Shown here: positions 36,701-45,552 of the stretch, piece by piece | Numbering within the stretch: position 1 is the stretch's first letter | Layout of the letters: every line of letters starts with the position of its first letter | Source of the DNA: Acidovorax radicis N35 | Lineage (GTDB): Bacteria; Pseudomonadota; Gammaproteobacteria; Burkholderiales; Burkholderiaceae_C | Direction of reading: 5' to 3' | Length of the DNA: 64,000 nucleotides | NCBI RefSeq assembly: GCF_000204195.1 | Contig: NZ_AFBG01000021.1 | Location: 372,001-436,000, forward strand | Program-made: the position numbers and the translations under genes | Notes under the pieces: generated by a model | What the model saw: only the letters and a program-made list of their open reading frames with translations | The model's database searches: none | Told to the model about the DNA's origin: nothing

Positions 36701-36843
36701 CTGCGGCGCCCCAGGTAGTCCCGGGCCTGTGCCAGCGAGTCCGCCACATCCACCCGCCAACCCGACCACGGGTCTGCAAGCGCATCCACCACCGCCTGCG
36801 CGTGGTGGGGATCGCTTTCGATCAGCAGAATGGAGATGGGCAT
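33790..36843 (-). CDS. GGDEF/EAL cyclic-di-GMP protein with receiver-like, GAF and PAS domains
   Basis: 1017 residues. In order: an N-terminal receiver-like fold (1-120), GAF (about 150-310), a PAS-type domain (about 325-445), a second PAS/PAC (about 455-580), GGDEF (about 590-755; [11 protein letters not shown] near residue 672) and EAL (about 780-1010; EALVRWNHP near 804, [15 protein letters not shown] and LKIDQSF). Both catalytic motifs look intact, so it may make or break cyclic di-GMP. The receiver-like region reads [12 protein letters not shown] where a phospho-Asp would be expected, so it is probably not phosphorylated in the normal way. It has no membrane helix. No histidine kinase is adjacent. 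Confidence 0.9.
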   Translation of the reverse strand: MPISILLIESDPHHAQAVVDALADPWSGWRVDVADSLAQARDYLGRRRPDIVLAAQRTVDGSAFDLLRLLDGVPAMIIVRRGAETHAAQAMRHGFDDYAVQDPALDYLLTLPAQIDSVLERSSSARARLVAEAMLTRQHRLLQAISLAQAMFIASSGPRAAFEALLKELMSLTQSAFGLVGQVQRAADGHPFLRVHAMTDISWDEASHALYAQHAEEGMVFDNLHSLVGAALVSGEPVLTNDANHDPRSAGTPPGHPALRTYLGLPIHAAGELVAMVGLANRPEGYSAADVQFLQPLLNTVGQLEMARRAELARRAVEAELERTSALLAEKTRALEGTLASVSQGITNVDAEGRIRVYNRRYLELLDLPESLLATQPKVEDVVRFQTERGDFGTGFELIEPMARNYVASEYSAHGGKLTMPDAYVRRTHNGRYIEVRTRALEPGGRVRTFTDVTDYLSTLEALRLSESRWRSLTHLSSDWYWEQDAQFRFVRLDGNPYKEAGVPDEMHYGRTRWELPNSFVSEGQWRAHRSQLEAHEVFHDFEMQRLTEDGKPVWVSISGEPIFDGAGQFTGYRGVARDITERKLAEAEIQRLAFYDELTGLPNRRLLMDRLDRTANACAREGCHGALLFLDLDNFKGINDTMGHEWGDRLLVQVGGRIAACVRATDTVARLGGDEFVVVLQGLHAEVDAAAAEAEAVAQKVLAALNEPYLVQNSEVHSTPSIGIALFRGVQLPVQELLKRADLAMYQAKAQGRNTLCFFDPAMQAAASARSALEGDMRQGILRNEFLLHYQPVVDEAGKVLGAEALVRWNHPLRGMVSPGDFIPLAEQTGLILALGRQVLTMACRQLALWAAAPQTAGWSVAVNVSAQEFRQPDFAEEVISVLRDCGADPAHLKLELTESLLLHDVEDSILKMQALRTLGVGFSLDDFGTGYSSLSYLKRLPLDQLKIDQSFVRDVLTDPNDATIACTIITLAHSLGLDVVAEGVETEGQRAFLLRNGCQQFQGYLFGRPGPAELL

Positions 36844-37035
36844 GGCCGATCGGCGTGGTGGAGTGGTCCAGCGTGCTGCTACCAGGGGTGTAACAGCACA
36901 GAAACATTATGGGGGCTCGCAGCGCTCCGGGCACGCCTCCGAAGCACCCCGCCCCGGCTGGATACACTTTGCCCCGCAACGGCCTCTGGCCTCCGCGCAT
37001 TTGCCCGTGCAGCCCTTCTCTATCCCCTGGACCCC

Positions 37036-37590
37036 ATGCAGCCACTCAGCGTCAACGAATACCTCCGCCAGCACATCCGCACCGTGCCCGACTGGCCCGC
37101 GCCCGGCGTGCAGTTCCGGGACATCACCCCGCTGCTGCAGGACCCCAAGGTGTTCCGGGTGCTGATCGACGCCTTTGTGCACCGCTATATGGACAAGGCA
37201 TTGCGCCCCGATGTGGTCGCCGGGCTGGACGCGCGCGGCTTCATCCTGGGCGCCGTGGTGGCCTATGAGCTGAATGTGGGGTTCGTGCCCATCCGCAAGA
37301 AGGGCAAGCTCCCCTTCACCACGGTCGAGGAAACCTACGAACTCGAGTACGGCAGCGCCACCGTGGAACTGCACACCGATGCCGTCAAGGCAGGCGACCG
37401 GGTACTGCTGATCGACGATCTGATTGCCACGGGTGGAACCATGATGGCCGGCAAGAAGCTGCTCGAAAAGCTGGGCGCCACGGTCACCGAGGGTGCCGCC
37501 ATCGTGGATTTGCCGGAACTGGGCGGCTCGCAGCGCCTGCGTGAATCGGGCCTGCCGCTGTACACCCTGGTGGATTTTGCAGGGCATTGA
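37036..37590 (+). CDS. apt: Adenine phosphoribosyltransferase
   Basis: 184 residues, normal Apt length. The PRPP-binding motif is [17 protein letters not shown], with [10 protein letters not shown] near the N-terminus and [15 protein letters not shown]. It converts adenine and PRPP to AMP for purine salvage. ATG 37036 starts the family N-terminus; the frame is open far upstream as a shadow of the minus-strand gene. No SD is obvious. Confidence 0.93.
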   Translation: MQPLSVNEYLRQHIRTVPDWPAPGVQFRDITPLLQDPKVFRVLIDAFVHRYMDKALRPDVVAGLDARGFILGAVVAYELNVGFVPIRKKGKLPFTTVEETYELEYGSATVELHTDAVKAGDRVLLIDDLIATGGTMMAGKKLLEKLGATVTEGAAIVDLPELGGSQRLRESGLPLYTLVDFAGH

Positions 37591-37631
37591 GGCCGCGCAT
37601 CCACCACATTTGACGCCCGCAGAAGAAAAAA

Positions 37632-37660
37632 GCCCGCCGCAGGGAAGGCTTGGCCTCTGT
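37632..37660. terminator. Possible terminator between convergent genes
   Basis: Minus strand AAGCC...GGCGGGCTTTTTTC after the 304-residue unknown gene: a short stem with a T-run. On the plus strand the same site has AAAAAAGCC, so it may serve the minus strand only. Confidence 0.35.
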
Positions 37661-37674
37661 GGGCGTCGAGCCGA

Positions 37675-38589
37675 TCAGTTCAATTCGCCGTACTGGGTGC
37701 TACTCAGGTCCGGCGCCGGGCCATCGGCCCCGGGCATTTCGGTGTCCTCAAAGCCCGTGGGCTGAGAAGGTGGCAACAAGGGCCCTGAACGCACGGGCAC
37801 ACCGGGCTTGGCCGCAGCCAGAGGCGCTGCAGCGGTGGTGCCTGCCGCCGAAGCCAGGGCGCGCTTGAACGCAGCCACTTCGTCCGCCTCGATCGGTTCG
37901 TACCGTGGCGCCGGGCGCGGTGCGGCGGCTGGTGCTGCGGGCACCGCCGCAGGCGCAACCGCCGGAGCGGCCAGGGGAGGACGCAGGGGTGCAGGGGCCG
38001 TGGCGGCGGCTGCCGGCACGGGCGCCACCGGGCGGGCCGGTGCAGCCACCGGCGCAGGTGCCGCGGCCACCGGGAGCGGACGCCGGGCCAAGGGTGGCGC
38101 TGCCTGCAGGGAAGCCCCCTGGGGCGCAACGCCCTTCTGCGGAATGCCCACCGCCACATGGTCATTGATGCGCCAGTACACGGCGGTCACCAGGATGTCG
38201 TAGCGGGTTTTGGCCGTCTGGGCGATCAGCGCCTCGATTTCACTCAGGCGCACGGTCTCGCCGCCGTATTCGCGCGCCAGATCCATCATCACCAGGAACT
38301 GGCGGCCGCGCTGGTCCAGCGACAGCACCTTGAACTTGTAGCTGGCCGACAGCACACCAGCCCGCACCATCGCGTCGCGGACCACGGTGTAGAGCAGCTC
38401 GCGGCGCTCCATGCGCTCGTTCTTGCGGTTGGCGGCATGTTCTGGCGGCAGGGGCTCCACCAGAGGTTTGCCTTGGCGGCCTGGCGAGAGAGGTACCGTG
38501 GCATCGGCATTCAACAGGCCCGACGGTTCGGCCATGGGCCGGGGCTTGGGGGAAGCAGGTTTGCGGCTAAACCAACTGAACAGAGACAT
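37675..38589 (-). CDS. Conserved hypothetical protein with Ala/Pro-rich tail
   Basis: 304 residues, function not recognised. Residues 1-18 are basic and hydrophobic (MSLFSWFSRKPASPKPRP), then a folded-looking segment at about 55-150 (MERRELLYTVVRDAMVRAGVLSASYKFKVLSLD, followed by VMMDLAREYGGETVRL and AQTAKTRYDILVTAVYW), and from about 170 a long Ala/Pro-rich low-complexity tail with Arg. A final short acidic part ends STQYGELN. No signal peptide is clear. Weak SD (AGAAAG). It is convergent with apt and 110 bp downstream of the cyclic-nucleotide-binding gene on the same strand. It looks like a lineage-specific protein. Confidence 0.7.
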   Translation of the reverse strand: MSLFSWFSRKPASPKPRPMAEPSGLLNADATVPLSPGRQGKPLVEPLPPEHAANRKNERMERRELLYTVVRDAMVRAGVLSASYKFKVLSLDQRGRQFLVMMDLAREYGGETVRLSEIEALIAQTAKTRYDILVTAVYWRINDHVAVGIPQKGVAPQGASLQAAPPLARRPLPVAAAPAPVAAPARPVAPVPAAAATAPAPLRPPLAAPAVAPAAVPAAPAAAPRPAPRYEPIEADEVAAFKRALASAAGTTAAAPLAAAKPGVPVRSGPLLPPSQPTGFEDTEMPGADGPAPDLSSTQYGELN

Positions 38590-38699
38590 GGCTTGCTTTC
38601 TACGGGACGGCGCCAGAAAAATCCAAATTGAGTGTAACTTGCTGTACACACATTTTTGCCCCGCACAAGCCCGCAGGCCGCAACTGCATCGGTGGTCTG

Positions 38700-39200
38700 T
38701 CAGGTGGCCGCAACGCGGCGGCGGCGATTGCCCAGCCGCTTGGCCAATACGGCGCCAGCGGCCATCACCAGGCCCAGCGCAATGGCGGGCTGGCGGATGG
38801 AAAGTTCGGTAAAGCGGATCGCCGGCAGGCTCCACAGCTTGCACGGCGCACTGGCCTGCACGGTGGCGCTGCGGGCGCGGTGCGAGAAAAACGCGCCCTC
38901 GCCCACCACGGAGCCCGCCCCCACGATGGCCAGGCGCAGGCGCTCCTTTTCGTCCTGGTAGTGAACGCTCAGGTTGCCGCTTTCCACCAGATACAGGGTA
39001 CGGTCCGTGGCGCCCTGGGTGAACAGCACCTGCCCAGCAGGCATCACCACGGGCAACAGGTAAGACGACAGGACATCCCACTGCGCAGGGGTCAGCGGAT
39101 TGATCATGCTGTCGTCGGCGCTGGCCTGGGCAATGGCATCGATCAGACCCGACAGGTCTATCTTGGAAACAACAGGCGTGACAGGCGTGGAAGCATTCAT
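38700..39200 (-). CDS. Cyclic-nucleotide-binding-domain protein without HTH
   Basis: 166 residues. A Crp-like cyclic nucleotide-binding beta-barrel spans about residues 40-135 (MPAGQVLFTQGATDRTLYLVESGNLSVHY, then the phosphate-binding-cassette-like GSVVGEGAFFSHRARSATVQA). There is no C-terminal helix-turn-helix; the end is a short hydrophobic segment (LGLVMAAGAVLAKRLG) and a basic tail. It may therefore be a signalling or membrane-associated regulator rather than a DNA-binding protein. Ligand not known; the PBC lacks a textbook cAMP signature. Confidence 0.8.
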   Translation of the reverse strand: MNASTPVTPVVSKIDLSGLIDAIAQASADDSMINPLTPAQWDVLSSYLLPVVMPAGQVLFTQGATDRTLYLVESGNLSVHYQDEKERLRLAIVGAGSVVGEGAFFSHRARSATVQASAPCKLWSLPAIRFTELSIRQPAIALGLVMAAGAVLAKRLGNRRRRVAAT

Positions 39201-39364
39201 GGTTCGCCGAAAGTACCCTTGTTACAGATTGCGCACAAGCGCTGTTTACGTCCGTTTACAACATAAGCGACAGGCGGCGGCCTCTGCTTCCTGGCCGGAG
39301 CCCAGCACGTCCATCCATCGAGGGCAGCGGCGGTGTGGCCGCCCCCCGCACGCTTTTTGCGGGC

Positions 39365-40792
39365 CTATTTGCCGATACAAAAGCTGGAGAAAATGACGCC
39401 CAGCAGGTCGTCCGAACTGAACTCGCCAGTGATCGCACTGAGGGCGTTCTGTGCCAGGCGCAGCTCTTCGGCCAGCAGATCCAGCGCCGGCCCCTGCGCC
39501 TGCAACTGGTCGGCCGCCTCTTGCAGGTGGGCCCCCACGGCCTGCAACGCCTCGACATGCCGGGCCCGGGCGATGTAGAGGCCTTCCGGCGCGGACTGCC
39601 AGCCCGCCACCTGCAGCAGCAGGCGCCGCAGGCCATCCAGCCCCTCGCCCGTGCGGGCAGAAAGGCGCACACCTGGCCGGGTTTCCACGGCCGCTGGGGC
39701 CGGTGCTCCCGCCGGGGCGCGGTCGAGTTTGTTCCAGACATCGATCACTGGAATACTTTTTGGCATTTTTTGCGCCATGGCGCTTGCTATACTTGCGTCA
39801 CCAGCTATGTATTCAGGAGCATCCACACGCTCCAGGTCATGCAGGAACAGCACGGCATCGGCCCCCGCAATCTCGTCCCAGGCGCGTGCAATGCCGATGC
39901 GCTCCACCTCGTCGCTGCTGTCGCGCAGACCGGCGGTGTCGATGATGTGCAGGGGCACACCCTCGATCTGGATGGTCTGCTGCACCTTGTCGCGCGTGGT
40001 GCCGGCAATGGGCGTGACGATGGCCAGCTCGGCACCTGCCAGCGCGTTGAGCAGCGAGCTCTTGCCCGCGTTGGGTTGGCCCGCGATGACCACCTTGATG
40101 CCCTCGCGCAGCAGCGCCCCCTGGCGCGCGCGCTGCATCACGGATGCCAGCGTTTGCTGCAATTTTGATAGCTGCCCGTGCGCATCGGCCTTGCGCAGGA
40201 AGTCAATTTCTTCTTCAGGGAAGTCGAGCGTGGCCTCCACCAGCATGCGCAGGTGGATCAGCGCGTCACGCAGGCTGTGGATTTCCGCAGAGAAAGCGCC
40301 GGTCAACGACCGGCTGGCGCTGCGGGCCGCCGCCTCGGTGCTGGCGTCGATCAGATCGGCGATGGCCTCGGCTTGGGCCAGGTCGATCTTGTCGTTCAGG
40401 AAGGCACGTTCAGTGAACTCACCCGGCTGCGCCAGGCGCAGGCCGGGCAGGCAAGGCTGGCCAGTGGCGGGGTCGGCGGTCGCCCCCGCCTCCAGGCAGC
40501 GCGCCAGCAGCAATTGAAGCACCACGGGGCCGCCATGGGCCTGCAACTCCAGCACGTCTTCGCCGGTGTAGCTGTGCGGGCCGGGGAAGTACAGCGCCAG
40601 CCCCTGGTCGATGGCCTGACCCTGCGCATCCCGAAACGGCAGGTAGGTGGCCTCGCGGGGCTTGAGCGCCCGGCCGCACAGCGCCTGCACCAGCCCACCG
40701 ATGGCGCGGCCGGACACCCGCACGATGCCGACGGCACCCCGGCCTGGAGCGGTGGCGATGGCGACGATGGGGTCTTGGTGGCGGGCAAGCAT
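39365..40792 (-). CDS. mnmE: tRNA modification GTPase MnmE
   Basis: 475 residues, normal length. N-terminal formyl-THF-binding domain ([20 protein letters not shown]), helical domain, and a G domain with [14 protein letters not shown] (P-loop), GTTRDKV, DTAGLRD and NKLD. The C-terminal tail is CIGK, the conserved Cys motif. With MnmG it forms 5-aminomethyl groups on the wobble U of tRNAs. The region of [18 protein letters not shown] in the G domain is encoded by sequence that resembles a degraded family A repeat. Downstream of yidC across a terminator at 40822-40846, so it may have its own promoter. Confidence 0.95.
   Translation of the reverse strand: MLARHQDPIVAIATAPGRGAVGIVRVSGRAIGGLVQALCGRALKPREATYLPFRDAQGQAIDQGLALYFPGPHSYTGEDVLELQAHGGPVVLQLLLARCLEAGATADPATGQPCLPGLRLAQPGEFTERAFLNDKIDLAQAEAIADLIDASTEAAARSASRSLTGAFSAEIHSLRDALIHLRMLVEATLDFPEEEIDFLRKADAHGQLSKLQQTLASVMQRARQGALLREGIKVVIAGQPNAGKSSLLNALAGAELAIVTPIAGTTRDKVQQTIQIEGVPLHIIDTAGLRDSSDEVERIGIARAWDEIAGADAVLFLHDLERVDAPEYIAGDASIASAMAQKMPKSIPVIDVWNKLDRAPAGAPAPAAVETRPGVRLSARTGEGLDGLRRLLLQVAGWQSAPEGLYIARARHVEALQAVGAHLQEAADQLQAQGPALDLLAEELRLAQNALSAITGEFSSDDLLGVIFSSFCIGK
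39752..39816. repeat. Degenerate family A repeat inside mnmE (possible copy 6)
   Basis: GGCGCTTGCTATACTTGCGT then CACCAGCTATGTATTCAGG, with TTTTTGGCATTTTTTGCGCC on the other side. The arrangement GGCGCTTG...CAAGC-like/AGCTAT resembles family A but is strongly diverged. Confidence 0.4.
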
Positions 40793-40821
40793 GGGGGCGA
40801 CTGTACAAGGTTGATGGGCAA

Positions 40822-40846
40822 GAAAAAGGCCGCTTGCGCGGCCTTT
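40822..40846 (-). terminator. Rho-independent terminator of the rpmH-yidC run
   Basis: Minus-strand GGCCGC-GCAA-GCGGCC followed by TTTTTC (plus strand GAAAAAGGCCGCTTGCGCGG). Lies between yidC and mnmE. Confidence 0.8.
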
Positions 40847-40887
40847 CGGGGGGTCAGTTCATGGATGTCAGCGTTGCCGCTGCGGCA

Positions 40888-42594
40888 TCACTTGAAACTG
40901 GGAAGGTTGAACTGCGGCGGCACGCCCATGCGGGTGTTGATGAGCCACTGCTGCGCGATCGACAAGATGTTGTTCGTCAACCAGTACAGCACCAGGCCGG
41001 CTGGGAAGAAAAAGAACATCACGCTGAAGATCAACGGCATGAACCACATCATCTTGGCCTGCATCGGGTCGGGTGGCGCGGGGTTCAGGGCCGTTTGCAG
41101 CAGCGACGACAGCGTCATCAGCAGCGGCAAAATGAAGAACGGGTCGGGCGCCGACAGGTCGTGGATCCAGCCGATCCAGGGCGCGTTGCGCATTTCCACG
41201 CTGGACAGCAGCACCCAGTACAGGGCGATGAACACGGGGATCTGGATCATGATGGGGAAGCAGCCGCCCATCGGGTTGACCTTCTCCTCGCGGTAGATGC
41301 GCATCATCTCCTGCTGCATCTGCTGCGGCTTGTCCTTCAGGCGCTCGCGCATCTCCATGATCTTGGGATTGATGGCCTTCATCTTGGCCATGCTGGCGTA
41401 GGCCTTGGCGTTGAGCCAGTAGAACGCGATCTTGAGCAGCAGCACCAGCGCCACGATGGACCAGCCCCAGTTGTTCAACAGCTTGTGCAGCTGGTCCAGC
41501 AGCCAGTAAAGCGGCTTGGACAGGATGGTGAGCCAGCCGTAGTCCTTGACCAGTTCCAGGCCGGGGTACAACTTCTCCATCATCGTCTCGACCTGTGGGC
41601 CGGCAAACAGGCGCGCGTCCAGGGTCTTGGTCGCACCTGGCTCGATCGCGCCCAGGGAGGTGAGCATGCCCACCGAGTACAGATTTGCGTCGACCTTGCG
41701 GGTGAAAGGCTCACGCTGCACGCCATCGGCCAGCAACCAGGCCGTGGCAAAGTAATGCTGCACCATGGCCACATAGCCATTGGGCGCATCCTTGGGGATA
41801 TCGACCTTGCCGTTTTCGATGTCCTTGAACTCGATCTTCTGGTACTTCTTGGCGTCGGTGTAGACCGCCGGGCCCGTGAAGGTGGAATAGAACGACGACT
41901 CACCCGGCGGCTTGTTGCCATCACGCACCAGTTGCAGGTACAGCTGGGGCGACACGGCGGCGCTGCCGGCGTTGACAACCTCGTGCTTGACGGCAATGTC
42001 GTAAGCGCCGCGCTTGATGGTCCAGGTCTTGAGCAGCTTCACACCACCTTGCACGGGCGATTCAAAGCGGATGCTGATTTCGTCTTCGCCGTCCTTGAGC
42101 TCGCGGGGGCCGGGCACCACGGTCATCGCGGTCTTGTGGGTGGGGAAGGTCCCGCCGATCAGCCCCGTCTGCGCCACGTAGACGCGCTGCGCGCTCTCGT
42201 CCAGCAGCAGGAAGTTGCGGGCCTTGTCGGTCATGTCGGCGTGCTTGAGCAGTTCGGCATGCGTGAGCGAGCCGCCCTCGCTGTCAAACACCAGGCGGTA
42301 CAGGTCGGTCTTGACCTCCACGCGCTCGCGGGTGGCGGGCGCTGCCGCCGCAGCGGGCTGGCCGGGCACGGCCGAGGCACCCGACGCCGCAGCGGCCACG
42401 GGCGCACTCGTGGCGGGCACGCTGGCGGCCCCGGTCGCGCTGGACGCAGCACCGGCAGCGGCGGGCGCCGTCACGGCAGGCGTGGAGGGGAAAAAGGTGG
42501 CCTTGTTGCCGTTGTGCAGCTGCCACTTGTCCCACAGCAGAACCATGGAAAAGCCAAAAATCACCCACAGGATGGTGCGGCGAATGTCGTTCAT
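40888..42594 (-). CDS. yidC: Membrane protein insertase YidC
   Basis: 568 residues. N-terminal anchor (RTILWVIFGFSMVLLWDKW), an Ala-rich linker (about 40-85), the large periplasmic domain (about 90-345), and the conserved five-helix insertase core (WGWSIVALVLLLKIAFYWLNAKAYASMAKM ... GGCFPIMIQIPVFIALYWVLLSS). It inserts proteins into the inner membrane alone or with SecYEG. The ATG overlaps the yidD stop by 4 bases. A terminator follows 42 bases after the stop. Confidence 0.96.
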   Translation of the reverse strand: MNDIRRTILWVIFGFSMVLLWDKWQLHNGNKATFFPSTPAVTAPAAAGAASSATGAASVPATSAPVAAAASGASAVPGQPAAAAAPATRERVEVKTDLYRLVFDSEGGSLTHAELLKHADMTDKARNFLLLDESAQRVYVAQTGLIGGTFPTHKTAMTVVPGPRELKDGEDEISIRFESPVQGGVKLLKTWTIKRGAYDIAVKHEVVNAGSAAVSPQLYLQLVRDGNKPPGESSFYSTFTGPAVYTDAKKYQKIEFKDIENGKVDIPKDAPNGYVAMVQHYFATAWLLADGVQREPFTRKVDANLYSVGMLTSLGAIEPGATKTLDARLFAGPQVETMMEKLYPGLELVKDYGWLTILSKPLYWLLDQLHKLLNNWGWSIVALVLLLKIAFYWLNAKAYASMAKMKAINPKIMEMRERLKDKPQQMQQEMMRIYREEKVNPMGGCFPIMIQIPVFIALYWVLLSSVEMRNAPWIGWIHDLSAPDPFFILPLLMTLSSLLQTALNPAPPDPMQAKMMWFMPLIFSVMFFFFPAGLVLYWLTNNILSIAQQWLINTRMGVPPQFNLPSFK

Positions 42595-42884
42595 GAAGAC
42601 TTCTTTGGTGAGGATGGTTGGTTGGTGGAATGGGAAAACCGCGAGAAAAGCCGCATGCTGCGCGGCAATTGTTGCGGGACCGGGTCATGGCCCCCGTCAC
42701 ACCAGGGGTGGCAGCGTACCAGCCTGCGCACCGTGAGATAGCTGCCTGCCGCAGCGCCATGCTGTTCCAGCGCCTGCAGCGAATAGACCGAACAGGTGGG
42801 CTCGAACCGGCAGGCCGAACCCAGCCAGGGGCTGAGAAACAGCCGATAGCCCTTGACCACACCGATCAACAAGCGCTGCATCAT
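42591..42884 (-). CDS. yidD: Membrane protein insertion efficiency factor YidD
   Basis: 97 residues. Family signature: GYRLFLSPWLGSACRFEPTCSVYSLQALEQHG, with the conserved Cys residues and CHPWCDGGHDPVP. It helps YidC-dependent insertion at the cytoplasmic face. Overlaps rnpA by 4 bases upstream and yidC by 4 bases downstream, so rnpA-yidD-yidC are translationally coupled. The tail is longer than the minimal family and Ser-rich. Confidence 0.93.
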   Translation of the reverse strand: MMQRLLIGVVKGYRLFLSPWLGSACRFEPTCSVYSLQALEQHGAAAGSYLTVRRLVRCHPWCDGGHDPVPQQLPRSMRLFSRFSHSTNQPSSPKKSS

Positions 42885-43378
42885 GGTGCAACCGCCTCTG
42901 CCGCCAACGGTGAAACGGGGGCAGAGACTGCACCACCCGAACGCCGGGCGGCATAACCAAACAGCTGCAGAAGCTCTGCACGCACCGCCTGCTTGAGCTG
43001 GTCGGACGTGGCGCTCACGAACTGCTTGCGGTCAAACGCCGTGCGCAGGCGCACCACATGGGCCGCCTGGGGAAGCCGCGCTTCAAACGTGGCGCCCACC
43101 GTGTAGATCTGCCGCTTGATGGTATTGCGCGTCACGGCGCGGCGCGCCCAGCGCTTGGGCACCATGGCACCCAGCCAAACGCCCTGCACGGCAAACAGGG
43201 CCTGCGGCCCTTGCGTTGATGGCAAGGAACCGGGCCCTGTAGGTGCATTGGCTTGTCCGGCAGGCGTGCTGCCGCCAGTGTCCAGAACCAGACGGTGCAA
43301 CGCAAAATGCGCTGTGCGGGAGACAGTGCCCCCTGCCATGGCTGCCTGGAACTGCGGACGGGTTTTCAGCCGTTGCAT
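42881..43378 (-). CDS. rnpA: Ribonuclease P protein component RnpA
   Basis: 165 residues, longer than the usual about 120. The basic N-terminal segment (MQRLKTRPQFQAAMAGG), the conserved RNR-type motif here as MVPKRWARRAVTRNTIKRQIY, and AHVVRLRT are present. Between them a Gly/Pro/Thr-rich insert (about residues 34-62) is unusual. It assists the RNase P RNA in tRNA 5' maturation. Between rpmH (63 bp upstream) and yidD (4-base overlap). Confidence 0.93.
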   Translation of the reverse strand: MQRLKTRPQFQAAMAGGTVSRTAHFALHRLVLDTGGSTPAGQANAPTGPGSLPSTQGPQALFAVQGVWLGAMVPKRWARRAVTRNTIKRQIYTVGATFEARLPQAAHVVRLRTAFDRKQFVSATSDQLKQAVRAELLQLFGYAARRSGGAVSAPVSPLAAEAVAP

Positions 43379-43441
43379 GCAAGCACCCCGTTTCGACCCT
43401 GACGGTTCAAACCGGGGAGCAGGCTGTAGACCGTAACGGCC

Positions 43442-43576
43442 TTAGACGGCCAGGCGCTTGCGGCCCTTGGCGCGGCGTGCGTTGATAACGGCACGGCCGC
43501 CGCGGGTCTTCATGCGGACGAGGAAACCGTGGGTGCGCGCGCGGCGCGTCTTGGAGGGCTGGTAAGTACGTTTCAT
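43442..43576 (-). CDS. rpmH: Large ribosomal subunit protein bL34
   Basis: 44 residues: [18 protein letters not shown], then [19 protein letters not shown] and RLAV. Standard bL34 length and sequence, very rich in Arg and Lys. AAGGAATAGCACC precedes the ATG as SD. First gene of the minus-strand run rpmH-rnpA-yidD-yidC next to the origin. Confidence 0.97.
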   Translation of the reverse strand: MKRTYQPSKTRRARTHGFLVRMKTRGGRAVINARRAKGRKRLAV

Positions 43577-43919
43577 GGTGCTATTCCTTGAGGTTCAGTT
43601 CCGGACTGCTGCTCTTGAACCCCCTGCAATCTGCACAGCCACGCCATATAAAACAGCGCCTTGGCGGCAGACCCACGGGGCAGAAATAACGGCGCGCCGG
43701 GTCAAATCACCCTGAACACATTCAGGGAAACCCAAAATTATCGCAGGCTTGGCAGCTGCTGGCAATGCCTTTCGGCTGGCGGGCCTTTGTGAACGGCTCC
43801 GTCACGGCCTTCCAGCACGGCCGAAGCCCCCATGGCGCAACCCTGCAACCGCCCGGCTCGCACACCGATGGCCCCATGATCCAACCCCGGAAAACACGCG
43901 ACGGAGCACACCGCGCAAA

Positions 43920-43948
43920 TTGTGGATAACTCCTTGACAAGCTACAAT
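43920..43948 (+). promoter_or_regulatory. dnaA promoter overlapped by a DnaA box
   Basis: TTGTGG (43920-43925) and TACAAT (43943-43948) with a 17-base spacer form a good sigma-70 promoter. The perfect DnaA box TGTGGATAA covers the -35, which suggests autorepression of dnaA. Confidence 0.6.
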
Positions 43949-43970
43949 CCGCCGCCCAGCCCCGTTCCTC

Positions 43971-43979
43971 CTATCCACA
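43971..43979. promoter_or_regulatory. DnaA box, one mismatch
   Basis: CTATCCACA against TTATCCACA, 18 bases before the dnaA start codon. Confidence 0.5.
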
Positions 43980-43996
43980 ACAAGAATTCCCCTGAA

Positions 43997-45421
43997 ATGA
44001 CCGAGGAACCCTCCCACAGCCCCCAACATTCACCCGGCGCAGATGCCGGCCAGGGCCTGTGGCAAGCCTGCGTAGAGCAACTGGCGCAAGACCTGCCCGA
44101 ACAGCAGTTCAACACCTGGATCAAGCCCCTGATCGCCCAGGTGGCGGAAGATTTCTCCAAGGTTACCCTGCTCGTAGGCAACCGCTTCAAGCTGGACTGG
44201 ATCCGGGCGCAGTATGCGGGCCGCATTGCCTCGCTGTTGGAGGGCCTGTATGGCCAACCCGTTACCCTGGAGTTAGCGCTCGCTCAGCGTGAATCCGTTG
44301 CCCGTACTTACGTTCGCCCTGCAGCACCGGAGCCCACCAACACCTCTGCGCCGTCCGAATCGCAGTCCCCCAGCAGCGACGATGCGTCCGCTGGCGCGTT
44401 CCGCAACCGGCTCAACGCCGCCCTCACGTTCGAGACCCTGGTGGAAGGCACGGCCAACCGCATGGCGCGCTCGGCGGCCATGCACGTGGCCGGCATGCCG
44501 GGCCACCTGTACAACCCGCTGTTCATCTACGGGGGCGTGGGCCTGGGCAAGACCCACCTGGTGCACGCTGTGGGTAACCGCCTGCTGCAGGACAAGCCCG
44601 ACGCCAAAGTTCTCTACATCCATGCCGAGCAGTTCGTGTCGGATGTGGTTAAGGCGTACCAGCGGCGCACGTTCGATGAATTCAAGGAGCGCTACCACTC
44701 GCTCGATCTGCTGCTGATCGATGACGTGCAGTTCTTCGCCAACAAGGACCGCACGCAGGAGGAATTCTTCAACGCGTTCGAGGCCCTGCTGGCCAAGAAA
44801 TCGCACATCGTGATGACCTCGGACACCTACCCCAAGGGTCTGGCCAACATCCACGAGCGGCTGGTGTCGCGCTTCGACTCGGGCCTCACGGTCGCCATCG
44901 AGCCGCCCGAGCTCGAAATGCGCGTGGCCATTCTGATCAACAAGGCCCGCGTCGAAGGCACCGAGATGCCCGAGGAAGTCGCCTTCTTCGTCGCCAAGAA
45001 TGTGCGCTCCAACGTGCGCGAGCTTGAAGGCGCACTGCGCAAGATCCTGGCGTACTCGCGCTTCAACCAGAAGGAGATCTCCATCCAGCTGGCCCGCGAG
45101 GCGCTGCGCGACCTGCTATCGATCCAGAACCGGCAGATCAGTGTGGAAAACATCCAGAAGACGGTGGCCGACTATTACAAGATCAAGGTCGCCGACATGT
45201 ACAGCAAGAAGCGCCCGGCCAGCATTGCCCGGCCCCGCCAGATTGCGATGTACCTGGCCAAGGAGCTGACGCAAAAGAGTCTTCCGGAGATCGGAGAATT
45301 GTTTGGCGGGCGCGACCACACCACGGTTTTGCACGCTGTGCGCAAGATTTCGGGCGAGCGTCAGCAGTTGACCGAACTGAACCAGCAATTGCACGTGCTG
45401 GAGCAGACGCTGAAAGGCTAA
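43997..45421 (+). CDS. dnaA: Chromosomal replication initiator protein DnaA
   Basis: 474 residues. Domain I ([26 protein letters not shown]), a variable linker (about 85-130), the AAA+ domain with [21 protein letters not shown] (Walker A) and [10 protein letters not shown] (Walker B), and the C-terminal domain IV ending in the box-binding [13 protein letters not shown]. It melts oriC and loads the helicase. ATG 43997 is preferred; a GTG at 43922 would put the DnaA box inside the coding region. The gene is followed by dnaN. Confidence 0.96.
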   Translation: MTEEPSHSPQHSPGADAGQGLWQACVEQLAQDLPEQQFNTWIKPLIAQVAEDFSKVTLLVGNRFKLDWIRAQYAGRIASLLEGLYGQPVTLELALAQRESVARTYVRPAAPEPTNTSAPSESQSPSSDDASAGAFRNRLNAALTFETLVEGTANRMARSAAMHVAGMPGHLYNPLFIYGGVGLGKTHLVHAVGNRLLQDKPDAKVLYIHAEQFVSDVVKAYQRRTFDEFKERYHSLDLLLIDDVQFFANKDRTQEEFFNAFEALLAKKSHIVMTSDTYPKGLANIHERLVSRFDSGLTVAIEPPELEMRVAILINKARVEGTEMPEEVAFFVAKNVRSNVRELEGALRKILAYSRFNQKEISIQLAREALRDLLSIQNRQISVENIQKTVADYYKIKVADMYSKKRPASIARPRQIAMYLAKELTQKSLPEIGELFGGRDHTTVLHAVRKISGERQQLTELNQQLHVLEQTLKG

Positions 45422-45552
45422 AAAGGCGTGATCGAGGCCCCCCAGAGAAAAGGCTCCGTTAAGGGGCAAAATGACGGGTTGTGCAGCAGGGGGAGGCATG
45501 ATCTGTGCCGCTGTCCACGCACCGTTCCAAAAAACCACAAGAGGTTGATGAC

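Larger units (their letters stand above)
43577..43996. other. rpmH-dnaA intergenic region, putative oriC-proximal segment
   Basis: 420 bp between divergent rpmH and dnaA. It contains one perfect DnaA box (TGTGGATAA, 43921-43929), one single-mismatch box (CTATCCACA, 43971-43979), and a hairpin CCCTGAA-CACA-TTCAGGG at 43710-43727. No dense DnaA-box cluster or long AT-rich block is visible, so the actual origin may be compact or partly elsewhere in the dnaA-gyrB area. Confidence 0.6.

Noticed and set aside
36040-37035. Long N-terminal extension of apt
   Set aside because: It is the antisense shadow of the GGDEF/EAL gene; Apt has its normal length from 37036.
43922-43996. Longer DnaA start at GTG 43922
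   Set aside because: It would place the DnaA box and the promoter -10 inside the coding region; the usual DnaA start MTEE at 43997 fits better.
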